Notes: generated by a model not told the origin, from the letters alone. A DNA stretch of 45,019 nucleotides from Mediannikoviicoccus sp037890055 (GCA_037890055.1 JBBKBD010000015.1), one strand, 5' to 3'; positions 16,804-25,686 are shown, counted from the first letter of the stretch. A program made the numbers and translations.

Positions 16804-17985
16804 TTATGCTCGAAAGACCATTAAAATACGACTCTTAAAGTTCTCAAAATTCCGATACCCATAGGAAACCCGTTTAATCACTTTGATTTTGTTGTTAAAG
16901 CCTTCTGTTTGTCCATTGGTGATGCCTGTGGAAAAGGCGTTTAGGATTTCTTCTTTCCAGTTTTCATAGGCCCGAATACTGGCTTTAAATTCCTTTAATC
17001 CACTTTCTTTAGCAACCCACAGCCACTTGTCTAAGGCCTGTCTTGCTTCTTCTTTGCTGGAGGCATCTAAGACGTCATAAAAGCGTTCTTTTAAGAGATA
17101 AGCTTTTTTGATTTCCTTGTCTTGCCAAAGCATCAGTTCCAATTTTTCTTTTTCTTCGGGGCTTAGCCGACTGCCTTTTTTCCGTAGGATGGACTTGGAC
17201 CGTTTAAAGTAGAGGCGATACTTTGCATTCCTTGTCTTTTGTCGTGTCTTGCGGACATTCTCTAAGGCCCAAAAGACTTGTCTTGCAAAATGAAACTTAT
17301 CCGCAATGAAGGTTGCCTGAGGGAAGAATTCCTTTAAGACGGCGTAGAAAAGATGACTCATATCCATAACCACATACTTCACCCTTCTTCGTTCTTCCTT
17401 GGGAAAAGAAGAAAAGTAGTCCATTAAAGCTTTTTTTCGTCGAGAGGGTAAAATATCCAGTACCTGGTGATGGATTGGATCCACTAAAATACATTGGTAT
17501 TTATCCCCACCAGCATTTCCCTTAAATTCATCCATACTTAAGACCCGAGGAAGATTTGGCCGCCTCCTTGGAGCCAACTTTAGATAGCTTGTGAGACAAG
17601 AGGAAGATAAACCCAAGTCCTGAGCAATAGAAGATAAAGACCGGACCTGTTTTAATTGGTCTTGGATAAAGAAGTGGAGATCCTTAGTCCGTCTAGAATA
17701 GGGAGCTAAGAAATCCAAAGACTAATAAAAGCGCTTCTGACAATGAGGACAAACAAAGCGTTTCTTCCGGAGAAAAAGAAAGACCTTCCGCAAGCCAATA
17801 GGCGTGTGTTGGATCCTTTGCAGACGATAATCATGGATGCGAGAGGCCTTATGCCCACAAACAGGACAAAGTCCCTCCTTGTATAAAGAATGGAGTTTTA
17901 CATCAATGTGGTCATCAAAAGAGACCACCTCGTCAATAGAGACACCTTTTAAATTCAATAGATTTGTGTTAGTATAGTTTTGCAC
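16804..17985 (-). pseudogene. ISL3-family transposase interrupted by TAG
   Basis: A frame of 392 sense codons if the stop at 17719-17721 is ignored. The N-terminal 87 codons carry the zinc-finger part (CPVCGHK and CPHCQKRF), the rest the DDE catalytic domain: SMDEFKG, VVMDMSHLF and TNGQTEGFNNKIK. The frame is unbroken across the TAG, which follows KRFY and precedes SLDFLAP; a single change from a sense codon such as GAG would explain it. Both fragments look otherwise intact, so the loss is recent. Translation from the TTG after the stop would make the catalytic part without its DNA-binding head. Confidence 0.88.
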
Positions 17986-18085
17986 TTATCTCACCCTTTC
18001 TGTTTAGTGTGGTAACTTTATTGTAAAGGAAAAAAGAGATAAGTGCATTTATTATGGCAAAAAATAAATGTTAGAGTCTAGGGGG

Positions 18086-18108
18086 ACCCCAACATTTATT
18101 ATAGAACC
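18086..18108 (-). repeat. Right inverted repeat of the ISL3 element
   Basis: On the minus strand GGTTCTATAAT followed by AAATGTTGGGGT. An internal palindrome, AATAAATGTT (18063-18072) with AACATTTATT (18091-18100), overlaps it and may block transcripts entering the element. Confidence 0.8.
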
Positions 18109-18323
18109 ATAAAGTCGTGGTTGGTAGAATTGACAAAGACGGAACAGTTCATCCATATGACCTGACATTCTACTTCAAAACAGGAGTTAAAGATAGTCAA
18201 GATTCTAATAACTTCAAAGATAAAAGAAAAAATGCCAAAGATAATGATATTAATAAATTGTGTTCCTACAAGAATGACGAGGATAAAAAATTATGTTCCC
18301 AAGCAAAAGACAACGCATTGTGA
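18109..18323 (+). pseudogene. 3' fragment of a second large serine recombinase
   Basis: From the edge of the IS, this segment matches 11126-11330 of the intact recombinase at about 90% (by eye): VVGRIDKDGTVHPYDLTFYF and the Lys/Asn-rich tail are the same. It ends at NAL and a TGA, where the intact gene continues for about 50 more residues. About 550 codons of the 5' part are absent. The two copies differ at scattered third positions, so they come from different elements rather than a fresh duplication. It marks the end of an earlier element at this site. Confidence 0.85.
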
Positions 18324-18428
18324 GTGTGTGGCGTTATTGACAAGGGAAAAAATTGGAGTTAATGAAAATTTGTTTTTCAGCTAAAGGAAATTGAAATATT
18401 ATAGTACCTCTGCAAAGAAGCAAAAAAT

Positions 18429-18457
18429 AACCACCGGCATAATAGGTGGTTGTTTTT
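18429..18457. terminator. Bidirectional terminator next to the sortase gene
   Basis: AACCACC (18429-18435) and GGTGGTT (18445-18451) form a 7-bp stem with T runs on both sides. It would serve the leftward sortase-adhesin operon and any rightward transcript from the recombinase fragment. The 105 bases from 18324 to 18428 hold only remnants. Confidence 0.75.
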
Positions 18458-18534
18458 ACAATTAAAAATTCTATTATCTGAGCTGTTACATTATACCAGA
18501 AACTACAACATTATTTATCATTTGTAAATCCTGT

Positions 18535-19392
18535 TTAATTTTTTGATATTTTATCATTAATAGAGTCCACAACTTCATCTTGTCGTATCTTTTTACCAAA
18601 TATTAGTAATCTTCCGTCTTTGCTTTCGTAACTACACGTTACTAAACACATAACTTTATCATTAGGAGTAACTTCTACTGGGATGTTATAAATAGATCTT
18701 TTTTTCAGTTCTTCTGTTAACTTTTCTATTTCTTTTTCTCCAGTCTTTAGTTCTTCGAATCGTCTAAGATAAAAATAGTTTTTTTCACTTTTTAGCATGG
18801 AGGATTCAAATACGGAAAATACTACATATTCTTCAGGTTCATCTGAATAGATGGTATTCCACTCAAAAGTAAAATTGTCTTTTAAATCTTTTATGTTTTT
18901 GTATCTTTTTAAATTACCAAACTTTCCGCCATTTTCCAGATAGTGACCATATAAAATTAGATATTTGCTGTGTTCCCAGTCGGAGTTTTCGACGTCTATA
19001 AAGACTGTTCCGATACTATTTTTATTTCCGTAGAAATCGTAGTTTAAATAATGTTCATTATCTCTAAAAACAACAGGTTCATCTGCTAATTTTCCTACTT
19101 TTATCCAACCTATCGTTTCAGGATTTATTTTCAATAGCTCTTCAAAATTCTTCTGAATTTTGCGAGGCTCCAATATGGGAGCCTCACTTTTTTTAGATAA
19201 TTCTGTTACATCTATGTCTCTATAATAAAGTTTTCGTAAATCGTCAGTTTTTTGCAACGCTCTTTCTCGAAAGACAATCGTAGAAATAAGAATCATACTT
19301 AGAACTATTGATACTATTAGCGATGCTTTTGATAATTTTTCATAACGAAAACTTTTATTGTTTGACCTATTATCAGGATTATCAAAATTCAT
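18535..19392 (-). CDS. srtB: Class B sortase
   Basis: A 285-residue class B sortase that attaches surface proteins to peptidoglycan. A short cytoplasmic tail is followed by one membrane anchor (SLIVSIVLSMILISTIVF, about residues 23-40), then the sortase fold with the catalytic His in LYGHYLENGGKFG (about residue 150) and Cys in VTCSYE (about residue 253), with the Arg following in GRLLIFGKKIR. I place the start at 19392 because AAAGGA precedes it; the stop of the upstream adhesin gene overlaps it by 11 bases. Immediate coupling to one large surface protein makes that protein its likely substrate. Class B length and the long helix near EKEIEKLTEELKKRS fit the class. Confidence 0.92.
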   Translation of the reverse strand: MNFDNPDNRSNNKSFRYEKLSKASLIVSIVLSMILISTIVFRERALQKTDDLRKLYYRDIDVTELSKKSEAPILEPRKIQKNFEELLKINPETIGWIKVGKLADEPVVFRDNEHYLNYDFYGNKNSIGTVFIDVENSDWEHSKYLILYGHYLENGGKFGNLKRYKNIKDLKDNFTFEWNTIYSDEPEEYVVFSVFESSMLKSEKNYFYLRRFEELKTGEKEIEKLTEELKKRSIYNIPVEVTPNDKVMCLVTCSYESKDGRLLIFGKKIRQDEVVDSINDKISKN

Positions 19393-22081
19393 TATTTTTT
19401 TCCTTTTTAGTTTTGAAATATGTTCCAGCAAAGAAGCTTATTAGAGCTCCACACATAAGAATTATTTGTGTTTGATATAGAGAGTCACCAGTCTTAGGAA
19501 CTTTGTAATTTCTATTTGATTCTCTTGTAACCTTAGACTTTTCAGTGCTTTTTTTCTTTTGGTTTTCATGAGTATCAACTTCTGTAGTTTCTTCGACTTT
19601 ATCATGCTCTTCATCATCTTCTTCAGTGTCATCTGTGTGGTCATCAAATGAAGTTTCTTTATATGTGTAATATAGAGCTTCCCATTCAAGTGTAGTTGCT
19701 TCATTTTCAGATTCTAGAGAAGCATAATTCACTTTTTCTTTTACATTGAATTCAAGGTCAACATTTAAATCTATATCTTCCTTTGATTCACCTGCTCCTA
19801 TAAGTGTTTGTGCAGGATGTCCATTTGGCCCTTTATCGCATGAGAAGATATAAACACCGTCTTTTAGGTTTTGTACTCCTTTAAGATTTATGTTAAACTT
19901 TCTGTTTCCTCTTAAAGCCAATCCTGCAAGAGTAAAGGAGCCATCAGGATTTTTTGTGGCCTTCTTTTCGCCTTCTTGCAGTGTTCCTGCTATCCTAAAT
20001 TCATCAACCTTTTTGCCATCTGCTGTAACATAGAGTTTAAGATCACTAGTTTCATCGTCAAACTCTACTGCCATGGCAATTTTTACATCTGTGTTATATT
20101 TATCGTCATCTAGCTTTTCTTTGACAGTAAGGTCGACCATTGTTGCAAAGTCTTCTTTATTAAGAATAGTATTAGATGCAGTAGCTGGTGTTCCTTCCAT
20201 TCCAACTAGGTACTTGTAAGTTTTATTAATTATACTTGCTTTTGGTTCTTCAAGTCCCCATGGGAATTCAAGTTTGTCACCTAACATACTTTCTCCACTG
20301 TTACCATAACGCCAAATTGCAGCTTGTGTTGCTAAAAGCGCCATGCCATGGGTTAGATTGTTAGACTCTTCTTCTGTCAATGCATGATTATCAAGTAATA
20401 TTTTTCTAAAAGCATCAAGAGAACCTGCACTTGGATTACTAGGGTCGGTACTTTCATTTTTAACTCCCCAATATCCCTTTAGTACGATTGAACGAATTTT
20501 ATCCTTATGCTCTATATAGTTAGTGTCTTCAAGCCTTTGCATATTATAGTGGGCACCTTCTTGAGCATAAACATTTAAATCTGCACAATATGCGTAATAT
20601 TTTTTGCCATCTTTTCCCTCAATTTCAAATTGGTCTGCAACTACGGTATTTCCATCGCCATCTCTAATATAGATTTGGCTGTATAGTCCAAGTTGACCCA
20701 ACCATTGAAAATATTGGCCATTTTCGTCATAATTTGCTAATGAAGTAATATTTTCTCTAGCAATATCTTGATCATCATTAAAACCTTCTCCATCAGGTCC
20801 TGCAATTGTGAAGTCTGGCAAAAATGTTTTAAGGCTGTCATAGTCAAAAACTACATCGCCATTTATTAGCCCCATATTGCCACTTACAGTTCTTTCTCCG
20901 TCACTAACTGAACCAGATGTTTTTTTGCCACTAGTTCTTGTAAGGGTGGTCTTGGTTACGGTATATTTTTTTAAACCATTTTCAAGAGTTTCAACCTTTG
21001 TTTCTTTTGAAACTAGTTTGCCTAGTATAGGATCGGAGTATTTAACAACCTTGCCGTCTCTTATTTCGACTTCGGTATAGCCTGCTACATTTCCGTTCTT
21101 GTCGTGAATTTCCACTATTACCTTTCCGTTTTTAATCTTGCCATTTTCGTCCATTTCAGGTTCTTCAACATGTGGCTTTTCAGGAAGTTCATAGACTAAT
21201 TCTTTCCAACCGCCATCAGCATGTATCTCAGCGTTTGCTGGAGGAGTAGTTTCAACTGTAGTTTCAGATACAGTTTCTTTAGTCTCGGTTTCATATCCAG
21301 TTATTCTACCATTTTCATCGTGAGTATAAGTAATCTTTTCTTCAGTTACTTTGCCGTCAGGTGTAGTAATCTTTCTAGTATAGGTTGTAGAGTTTTCTGC
21401 TTTTGTAATGGTGATATTTGTAATACTTCCATCTTCCTCATCACTGCTATCTTCAATAATCCAGTTGGAAGTGTCACCGTCTTTCTGTCTAATCCAATCT
21501 GGTATGCCTAGAGTATCTTCATCAAACCAGGCATTCATATCTACAGTTACTTCTTTTTCTTCACCAGGTTTTAGTTCAATTGTAACTTCTGGTTCATCTG
21601 TGTTTATATTCTTACCATCGATAGTTGTAGCTTTGCTATCCTCAACTTTAATTTCTTCTTCTACTTTTAATTCAGTATCTTTTTCATCTTTAATAGTAGT
21701 AGTTTCTTTTCCTTGAGCTTCGCCGCTAGCACTAATAAGATTTCCATCTTCGTCAACTGTTTCAACAGTTTGACTATCTTCATTTCCCATCACATTTTCG
21801 TCTTGCCATTCTTTTTCTTTTTTGACTGTGGTCGTAGTTTCATTGTTTTCTTCATCCTTAACAACAGTAGTTGTTGTGGTTACCTTTGGATCTTCAGGTG
21901 TGCCAGCGCCTTCACTTTTTGGCGCTTTAGCTGGAGTATCTTTTGCATCTTTTATAGTAATTGAAACTCCTAAATCTTCAGGCCCATCTTCTGAAGCCAT
22001 TACTACACTTGGCAACAAGATTGTAATTATAAGTACCACCGCAAGTAAACAAGAAATCAACTTTTTAATCTTCTTTTTCAT
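19382..22081 (-). CDS. Thioester-domain surface adhesin with sortase signal
   Basis: An 899-residue secreted, wall-anchored protein. A signal peptide (KKLISCLLAVVLIITILLPSV...MASED) is followed by about 370 residues of Thr/Glu/Lys-rich repeats with TTTT and VDEDGN motifs, then a thioester domain near residues 480-630. There CADLNVYAQEG supplies the Cys and TQAAIW the Gln that form an internal thioester able to bond covalently to host amines. A beta-rich domain and a VPKTGD sorting motif, membrane segment and basic tail end the protein. VPKTG is a variant of LPXTG, plausibly read by the adjacent class B sortase. GGGGGTG precedes the ATG at 22081. Confidence 0.9.
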   Translation of the reverse strand: MKKKIKKLISCLLAVVLIITILLPSVVMASEDGPEDLGVSITIKDAKDTPAKAPKSEGAGTPEDPKVTTTTTVVKDEENNETTTTVKKEKEWQDENVMGNEDSQTVETVDEDGNLISASGEAQGKETTTIKDEKDTELKVEEEIKVEDSKATTIDGKNINTDEPEVTIELKPGEEKEVTVDMNAWFDEDTLGIPDWIRQKDGDTSNWIIEDSSDEEDGSITNITITKAENSTTYTRKITTPDGKVTEEKITYTHDENGRITGYETETKETVSETTVETTPPANAEIHADGGWKELVYELPEKPHVEEPEMDENGKIKNGKVIVEIHDKNGNVAGYTEVEIRDGKVVKYSDPILGKLVSKETKVETLENGLKKYTVTKTTLTRTSGKKTSGSVSDGERTVSGNMGLINGDVVFDYDSLKTFLPDFTIAGPDGEGFNDDQDIARENITSLANYDENGQYFQWLGQLGLYSQIYIRDGDGNTVVADQFEIEGKDGKKYYAYCADLNVYAQEGAHYNMQRLEDTNYIEHKDKIRSIVLKGYWGVKNESTDPSNPSAGSLDAFRKILLDNHALTEEESNNLTHGMALLATQAAIWRYGNSGESMLGDKLEFPWGLEEPKASIINKTYKYLVGMEGTPATASNTILNKEDFATMVDLTVKEKLDDDKYNTDVKIAMAVEFDDETSDLKLYVTADGKKVDEFRIAGTLQEGEKKATKNPDGSFTLAGLALRGNRKFNINLKGVQNLKDGVYIFSCDKGPNGHPAQTLIGAGESKEDIDLNVDLEFNVKEKVNYASLESENEATTLEWEALYYTYKETSFDDHTDDTEEDDEEHDKVEETTEVDTHENQKKKSTEKSKVTRESNRNYKVPKTGDSLYQTQIILMCGALISFFAGTYFKTKKEKNNEF

Positions 22082-22379
22082 GGTTACACCCCCTTTATTA
22101 ATTAATGTAGAAATGAAGATTATATTTAAAGTTACTACAAAGTTTATGTAGAAACTTAAAAACATAAACGAAAATAACAACAATTACTTTACTATCTAAA
22201 ATTATTGTAACAACGCTATAAACTTTGCACATCACCCGTAAAGATGATATTTATAAAATCTTTTAAAATTTTTTTGATTTTTTAGGTTAGGATAATAAAA
22301 CAAGAAAATTTAAGTAAATCTATTTTCAATAGACATGTTATATAATATATGGGTATAATTTTTTTTGAAGGAGTAAAAT

Positions 22380-22886
22380 ATGAAAAAAATAGAAACAGAA
22401 CGTTTAATACTTAGAGTTCCCACTCTTGATGATTTTGATGAATTATATTCGATTCATGCAAATCCTGAAACAAATATTTTTAATCCGGGATGGGAAAAGC
22501 CAAGTAGGGAAGAATTTCTAGATACATTAAATATAATTATCGACCATCATAAAAAACATGGATTCGGATATTATGCTTTAGTAGATAAAGCTGACAATAG
22601 AGTTTTCGGTCTGTGCGGTTTAAGATTTACAACAATTAATGATAAAAAGTATTTGAACTTGTATTACAGAATAGATCCATCTAAGATGAGGAGAGGCTTT
22701 GTAAAAGAAGCGGCTACTAAAATAATTGATATTATTACAAGTGAATTAAATAACGAATACAAAGTAGTTGCGTTGACTTTAAATAAAAATATTCCTTCAA
22801 GAAAAACTGCAGAGTCATTAGGTTTAAAATACAATAGAGATTTTGATGATTTGGTAGGAGAAGGAAACGTATATTATTTTAGTTAG
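22380..22886 (+). CDS. GNAT acetyltransferase, RimJ/RimL type
   Basis: A 168-residue GNAT enzyme that should transfer acetyl from acetyl-CoA to an amine. It opens with ETERLILRVPTLDDFDELY, the usual RimJ/RimL start; the CoA loop is degenerate (RRGFVKEAATKIIDI replaces the common RxxGYAxEA), and LNKNIPSRKTAESLGLKY near the end is the usual terminal helix-strand. GAAGGAG precedes the ATG. The substrate cannot be told. It is a single-gene unit with about 300 bases of intergenic sequence on its left. Confidence 0.88.
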   Translation: MKKIETERLILRVPTLDDFDELYSIHANPETNIFNPGWEKPSREEFLDTLNIIIDHHKKHGFGYYALVDKADNRVFGLCGLRFTTINDKKYLNLYYRIDPSKMRRGFVKEAATKIIDIITSELNNEYKVVALTLNKNIPSRKTAESLGLKYNRDFDDLVGEGNVYYFS

Positions 22887-23006
22887 GTAAAAGGTTAGGG
22901 AAAAATATTGGGACAGATATATTTCTTAATAAGACATCGATATTAAATCTTTTGAATTATTGTCGGAATTGTTTTGGTTAGATGAGAAATAATTTTTTGT
23001 CAATTC

Positions 23007-23044
23007 TTGTATTCAAGCTTTACAATTCATATAATAAAGCTTGA
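23007..23044 (+). promoter_or_regulatory. Promoter and operator before the abiEi stub
   Basis: TTGTAT (23007-23012) and TATAAT (23030-23035) are 17 bases apart. A perfect 10-bp inverted repeat, TCAAGCTTTA (23013-23022) and TAAAGCTTGA (23035-23044), surrounds the -10 region, the same architecture as the abiE operator at 11631-11656 with a different sequence. Confidence 0.65.
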
Positions 23045-23058
23045 AAGGAAGTACTATT

Positions 23059-23226
23059 ATGAATAAAAGTAAAATAAAAAAGATAATAGAAAAAAATAAT
23101 GGTATAGTCACAGCATCTGAAGTAGCGGAGAATAGCATAGATTCATGGTATCTTATAGATATGGTTCGAAATGGCAAACTTGAGAGGGTGACAAACAGTT
23201 TATCTTTAATGACAAGTTATCGTTAG
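23059..23226 (+). pseudogene. AbiEi-type antitoxin, N-terminal stub
   Basis: The first 41 residues (KKIIEKNNGIVTASEVAENS, then WYLIDMVRNGKLERV) form the winged-helix of an AbiEi-like antitoxin, after which the sequence turns into TNSLSLMTSYR and a stop. Family members go on for another 150 or more residues. AAAGGAAG precedes the ATG and the promoter-operator is intact, so the stub could still be transcribed and may even bind its operator. No toxin gene follows; a methyltransferase starts 38 bases later. Confidence 0.75.
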
Positions 23227-23264
23227 TGTGTCATTGTTGACAAAAAATAAAAATTGGAGGGAAA

Positions 23265-23882
23265 ATGTTAAGTGACAAAGGATTTGATTTATGGGCGGAT
23301 GATTACGATGAAAGCGTAGATATTTCTGATGATGAAAATTCCTATCCATTTGCAGGATATAAGATAATACTAAATGAAATATATAATCGTATATTAGACG
23401 CGTCCTTTAAAAATGTTTTAGACATTGGTTTTGGTACAGGAACTTTGATATCAAAACTATATGAACATGGATGTGAAATTTCTGGACAGGACTTTTCTGA
23501 GAAAATGTTCGAGATAGCACAAGAGAAAATGCCCGATGCCAAACTTTTTATTGGAGACATTTCTAATGGACTGGTAGAACCACTATTAGAAAATAAATAC
23601 GATGCAATAATTGCCACATATTCGCTTCATCATTTAACCGATGATGAAAAAGTTACATTTTTAAAAGATCTACTTAATCAATTAAATGAAGGTGGAGTTA
23701 TATACATTGGAGATGTAGCATTTGAAACCCGTGCTGAGCATGACAAATGTAGAAATGAAGTAGGGGAAGCTTGGGACGAAGATGAATTCTACTTTATTGC
23801 AGATGAGATGAAGAAATATTTTCCAGAAATGAAATTTGAAAAATTTTCAGACTGCGCAGGATTAATTACATTGAAAAAATAA
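23265..23882 (+). CDS. Class I SAM-dependent methyltransferase
   Basis: A 205-residue Rossmann-fold methyltransferase. Motif I is VLDIGFGTGTLISKL near residue 46, the acidic residue after strand 2 is in SGQDFSEKMFE, and YDAIIATYSLHHL is motif IV. It begins GFDLWADDYDESV, a common start of small-molecule methyltransferases of this type. TTGGAGGG precedes the ATG. The target is unknown. It ends at a bidirectional terminator. Confidence 0.9.
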   Translation: MLSDKGFDLWADDYDESVDISDDENSYPFAGYKIILNEIYNRILDASFKNVLDIGFGTGTLISKLYEHGCEISGQDFSEKMFEIAQEKMPDAKLFIGDISNGLVEPLLENKYDAIIATYSLHHLTDDEKVTFLKDLLNQLNEGGVIYIGDVAFETRAEHDKCRNEVGEAWDEDEFYFIADEMKKYFPEMKFEKFSDCAGLITLKK

Positions 23883-23913
23883 AGGGAGTCAGAATTTTAC
23901 TTCTGGCTCCTTT
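23881..23913. terminator. Bidirectional terminator between convergent genes
   Basis: GGAGTCAGAA and TTCTGGCTCC form a 10-bp stem around TTTTAC, flanked by AAAG/CTTT so both strands have a short T run. Confidence 0.75.
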
Positions 23914-23924
23914 ACATTTCGTTT

Positions 23925-24874
23925 TTAATTTTTTTCTATAATTGTTTTAATTGCCGCATGAACAGCTTGGTATCTATCTTTATTCGACTTAGCTGCCAAG
24001 CATGTTATTAAATATCTTTTGTCATTTTTTTCATACAACGCAATTATGTTATATGATGATGCCATGGTTCCTGTTTTGACACCCTTAATATTTTCGTTGT
24101 AATACAATGAATCTTTGTCTAGTAATTCATTGGTATTTTTCCAAGTGAAATTTCCTTGCGCAGTTTTTATGGTAAATGAACTTTCACCTATACATTCTTT
24201 TACAAAGTCATAATCAATAAGCTTTAGAGTACCTTATTAACATCCTTTAAATTAGTGTAAGCCTGGAATGAAAATCCGCTAGGGTCAAATAAATCCGTGT
24301 CATTATATCCATTACTTTTTACATATTTTTCAAGATTTTTTACAAAATATTCTACATATTCTTTTGCACTATGACCATCACCTAAATCATTTTTTCCAAT
24401 ACTATATGCTAGAGCATAAGCTGCATCATTGCCAGATGGTACTAGCATTGCTTGCATTATTTGCTTTGCCGTATATTCTCCACTCTTTAAATTAGCTAGG
24501 GAAGATCCTTCGGGAACAAGTTTCAATAACTCATCATTTACCTCTAAAGTGTCATCTAAGTTTACCTTAGTCATAGCATAGTCGATTACAAAAAGTTTTG
24601 ATAAGCTTGCAACAGATGGTAATTGATTGCCGCCTTCAAAAAATAAATATTCTCCCTTGTCAATGTCATAGACTGAAAAAGAAAGGGCATCTTCAGGAAC
24701 TTTTATATCTTTAGTGTTTACAATAAAGTCAATTTTATCATGTAAACTTCTGTAAACTCTAGATTGAAAAATTCTATTTTTAAATACACCAAATATACCA
24801 AGAAAGATTACTAGAAGGACAGTTCCTACAATTAAAGCTTTCTTTCTTTTATTTTTATTTTTTCCATTTTTCAT
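23925..24874 (-). pseudogene. D-alanyl-D-alanine carboxypeptidase (S11 type), frameshifted
   Basis: The gene encodes a membrane-anchored penicillin-binding protein that trims murein stem peptides. A basic N-terminus and one membrane segment (ALIVGTVLLVIFLGIFGVF) precede SVASLSKL, the SxxK nucleophile box, SGND as the SxN box, and in the second part VKTGT, the KTG box. After NKVL at about 24227 the frame hits a stop; shifting past one extra CT dinucleotide continues as KLIDYDFVKECIGES without further breaks to the end. One 2-base insertion therefore separates the nucleophile from the KTG box, so the product should be inactive. Confidence 0.85.
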
Positions 24875-25027
24875 CTTCGTATTTTAACTATTTTCTTTTT
24901 AATTATAAGATTTTTAGGAATGAATTTCAATTATTGGAATTTTGTTAGACAATAATTTTGAAGAATTAATACATTGGCTTTTAAGGTTTCGCAAGGAACT
25001 TTGGAAGCTTTTTTTATTATTGTATTG

Positions 25028-25077
25028 TTCCGATAAGGGCAATATGTTATTCCGATAAATTAATATTATTCCGATAA
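25028..25077. repeat. Three direct repeats of TTCCGATAA
   Basis: TTCCGATAA occurs at 25028-25036, 25050-25058 and 25069-25077, 22 and 19 bases apart, so about two helical turns each. They lie in the 355-base gap between two divergent genes (24875-25229), which otherwise shows no gene or hairpin. Evenly spaced copies suggest binding sites for one regulator. Confidence 0.5.
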
Positions 25078-25229
25078 AATTGTATAGTAAAGAAAATTAG
25101 ATGGATGAATTATGCATAAAACAGTAACAAGCGAATGAAAATCTAAATTATTTTCATGATAGTTGTCACTAGAATTTCATCCAACTATAATGTAATATAT
25201 TAAGCATATTAAATTTCGTGGAGGCAATT

Positions 25230-25631
25230 ATGCAGATTAAAGAATATACAGAGTTTAATTTTGATGAGATAAAGAAGCTTTATGATGCAGTTGGTTGGAC
25301 AGCTTATACAGATGATATGGATTCTTTAGTTAAAGGTTATGAAAAATCCTTGAAGGTACTGGCGGCATATAAAGATGATAAATTATTAGGAATAATACGT
25401 GCAGTAGGTGATGGATTCACTGTTGTTTTTATTCAAGATATTTTGGTGTTTCCTGCGGAACAGGGGAAGGGAATTGGGAAAGCCCTTATTAAAGCTATGT
25501 TAGATTCCTATCCAAATGTTAGACAAATTCAATTAACAACTGACATTGATTCAAAAACAATAGCATTTTATAAGTCTGTAGGATTTAGTGAACTTTCGGA
25601 AATAGATTGCTGTGGATTTATGAGACTATAA
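25230..25631 (+). CDS. GNAT acetyltransferase
   Basis: A 133-residue compact GNAT enzyme. KLYDAVGWTAYTDD at the N-terminus and VFIQDILVFPAEQGKGIGKALIKAML in the middle (the acetyl-CoA loop QGKGIG) are clear, and TIAFYKSVGF is the usual terminal motif. Proteins of this layout are often near PanZ/YhbS-type GNATs; the substrate is unknown. GTGGAGGC precedes the ATG at 25230, favouring it over the in-frame GTG at 25218. Confidence 0.9.
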   Translation: MQIKEYTEFNFDEIKKLYDAVGWTAYTDDMDSLVKGYEKSLKVLAAYKDDKLLGIIRAVGDGFTVVFIQDILVFPAEQGKGIGKALIKAMLDSYPNVRQIQLTTDIDSKTIAFYKSVGFSELSEIDCCGFMRL

Positions 25632-25650
25632 TAAAAATATATTTTGAGAT

Positions 25651-25686
25651 AAGCCTTGGAGATTTTGTCTTCAGGGCTTTTTTATT
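25651..25686 (+). terminator. Terminator after the GNAT gene
   Basis: AAGCCTTGGAGA and TCTTCAGGGCTT form a 12-bp stem with two mismatched pairs around TTTTG, followed by a T run. Confidence 0.75.

Larger units (their letters stand above)
16760..18108 (-). mobile_element. ISL3-family insertion sequence
   Basis: A 1349-bp element bounded by imperfect 23-bp inverted repeats (16760-16782 and 18086-18108) that share the inner AAATGTTGGGGT and start with GG. Between them lies one transposase gene on the minus strand. The flanking octamers, TTTTTCTT on the left and ATAAAGTC on the right, do not match, although ISL3 elements normally duplicate 8 bases of target. This means an end has been rearranged after insertion. 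The right end directly abuts the recombinase fragment. Confidence 0.85.

Noticed and set aside
20877..22151. Several plus-strand frames opposite the adhesin gene
   Set aside because: They are serine- and valine-rich shadows of the Thr/Glu/Lys-rich adhesin repeats and lack ribosome binding sites.
25028..25077. A CRISPR array
   Set aside because: Only three 9-base repeats with short AT-rich gaps; no repeat of 23 bases or more and no cas gene in the window.
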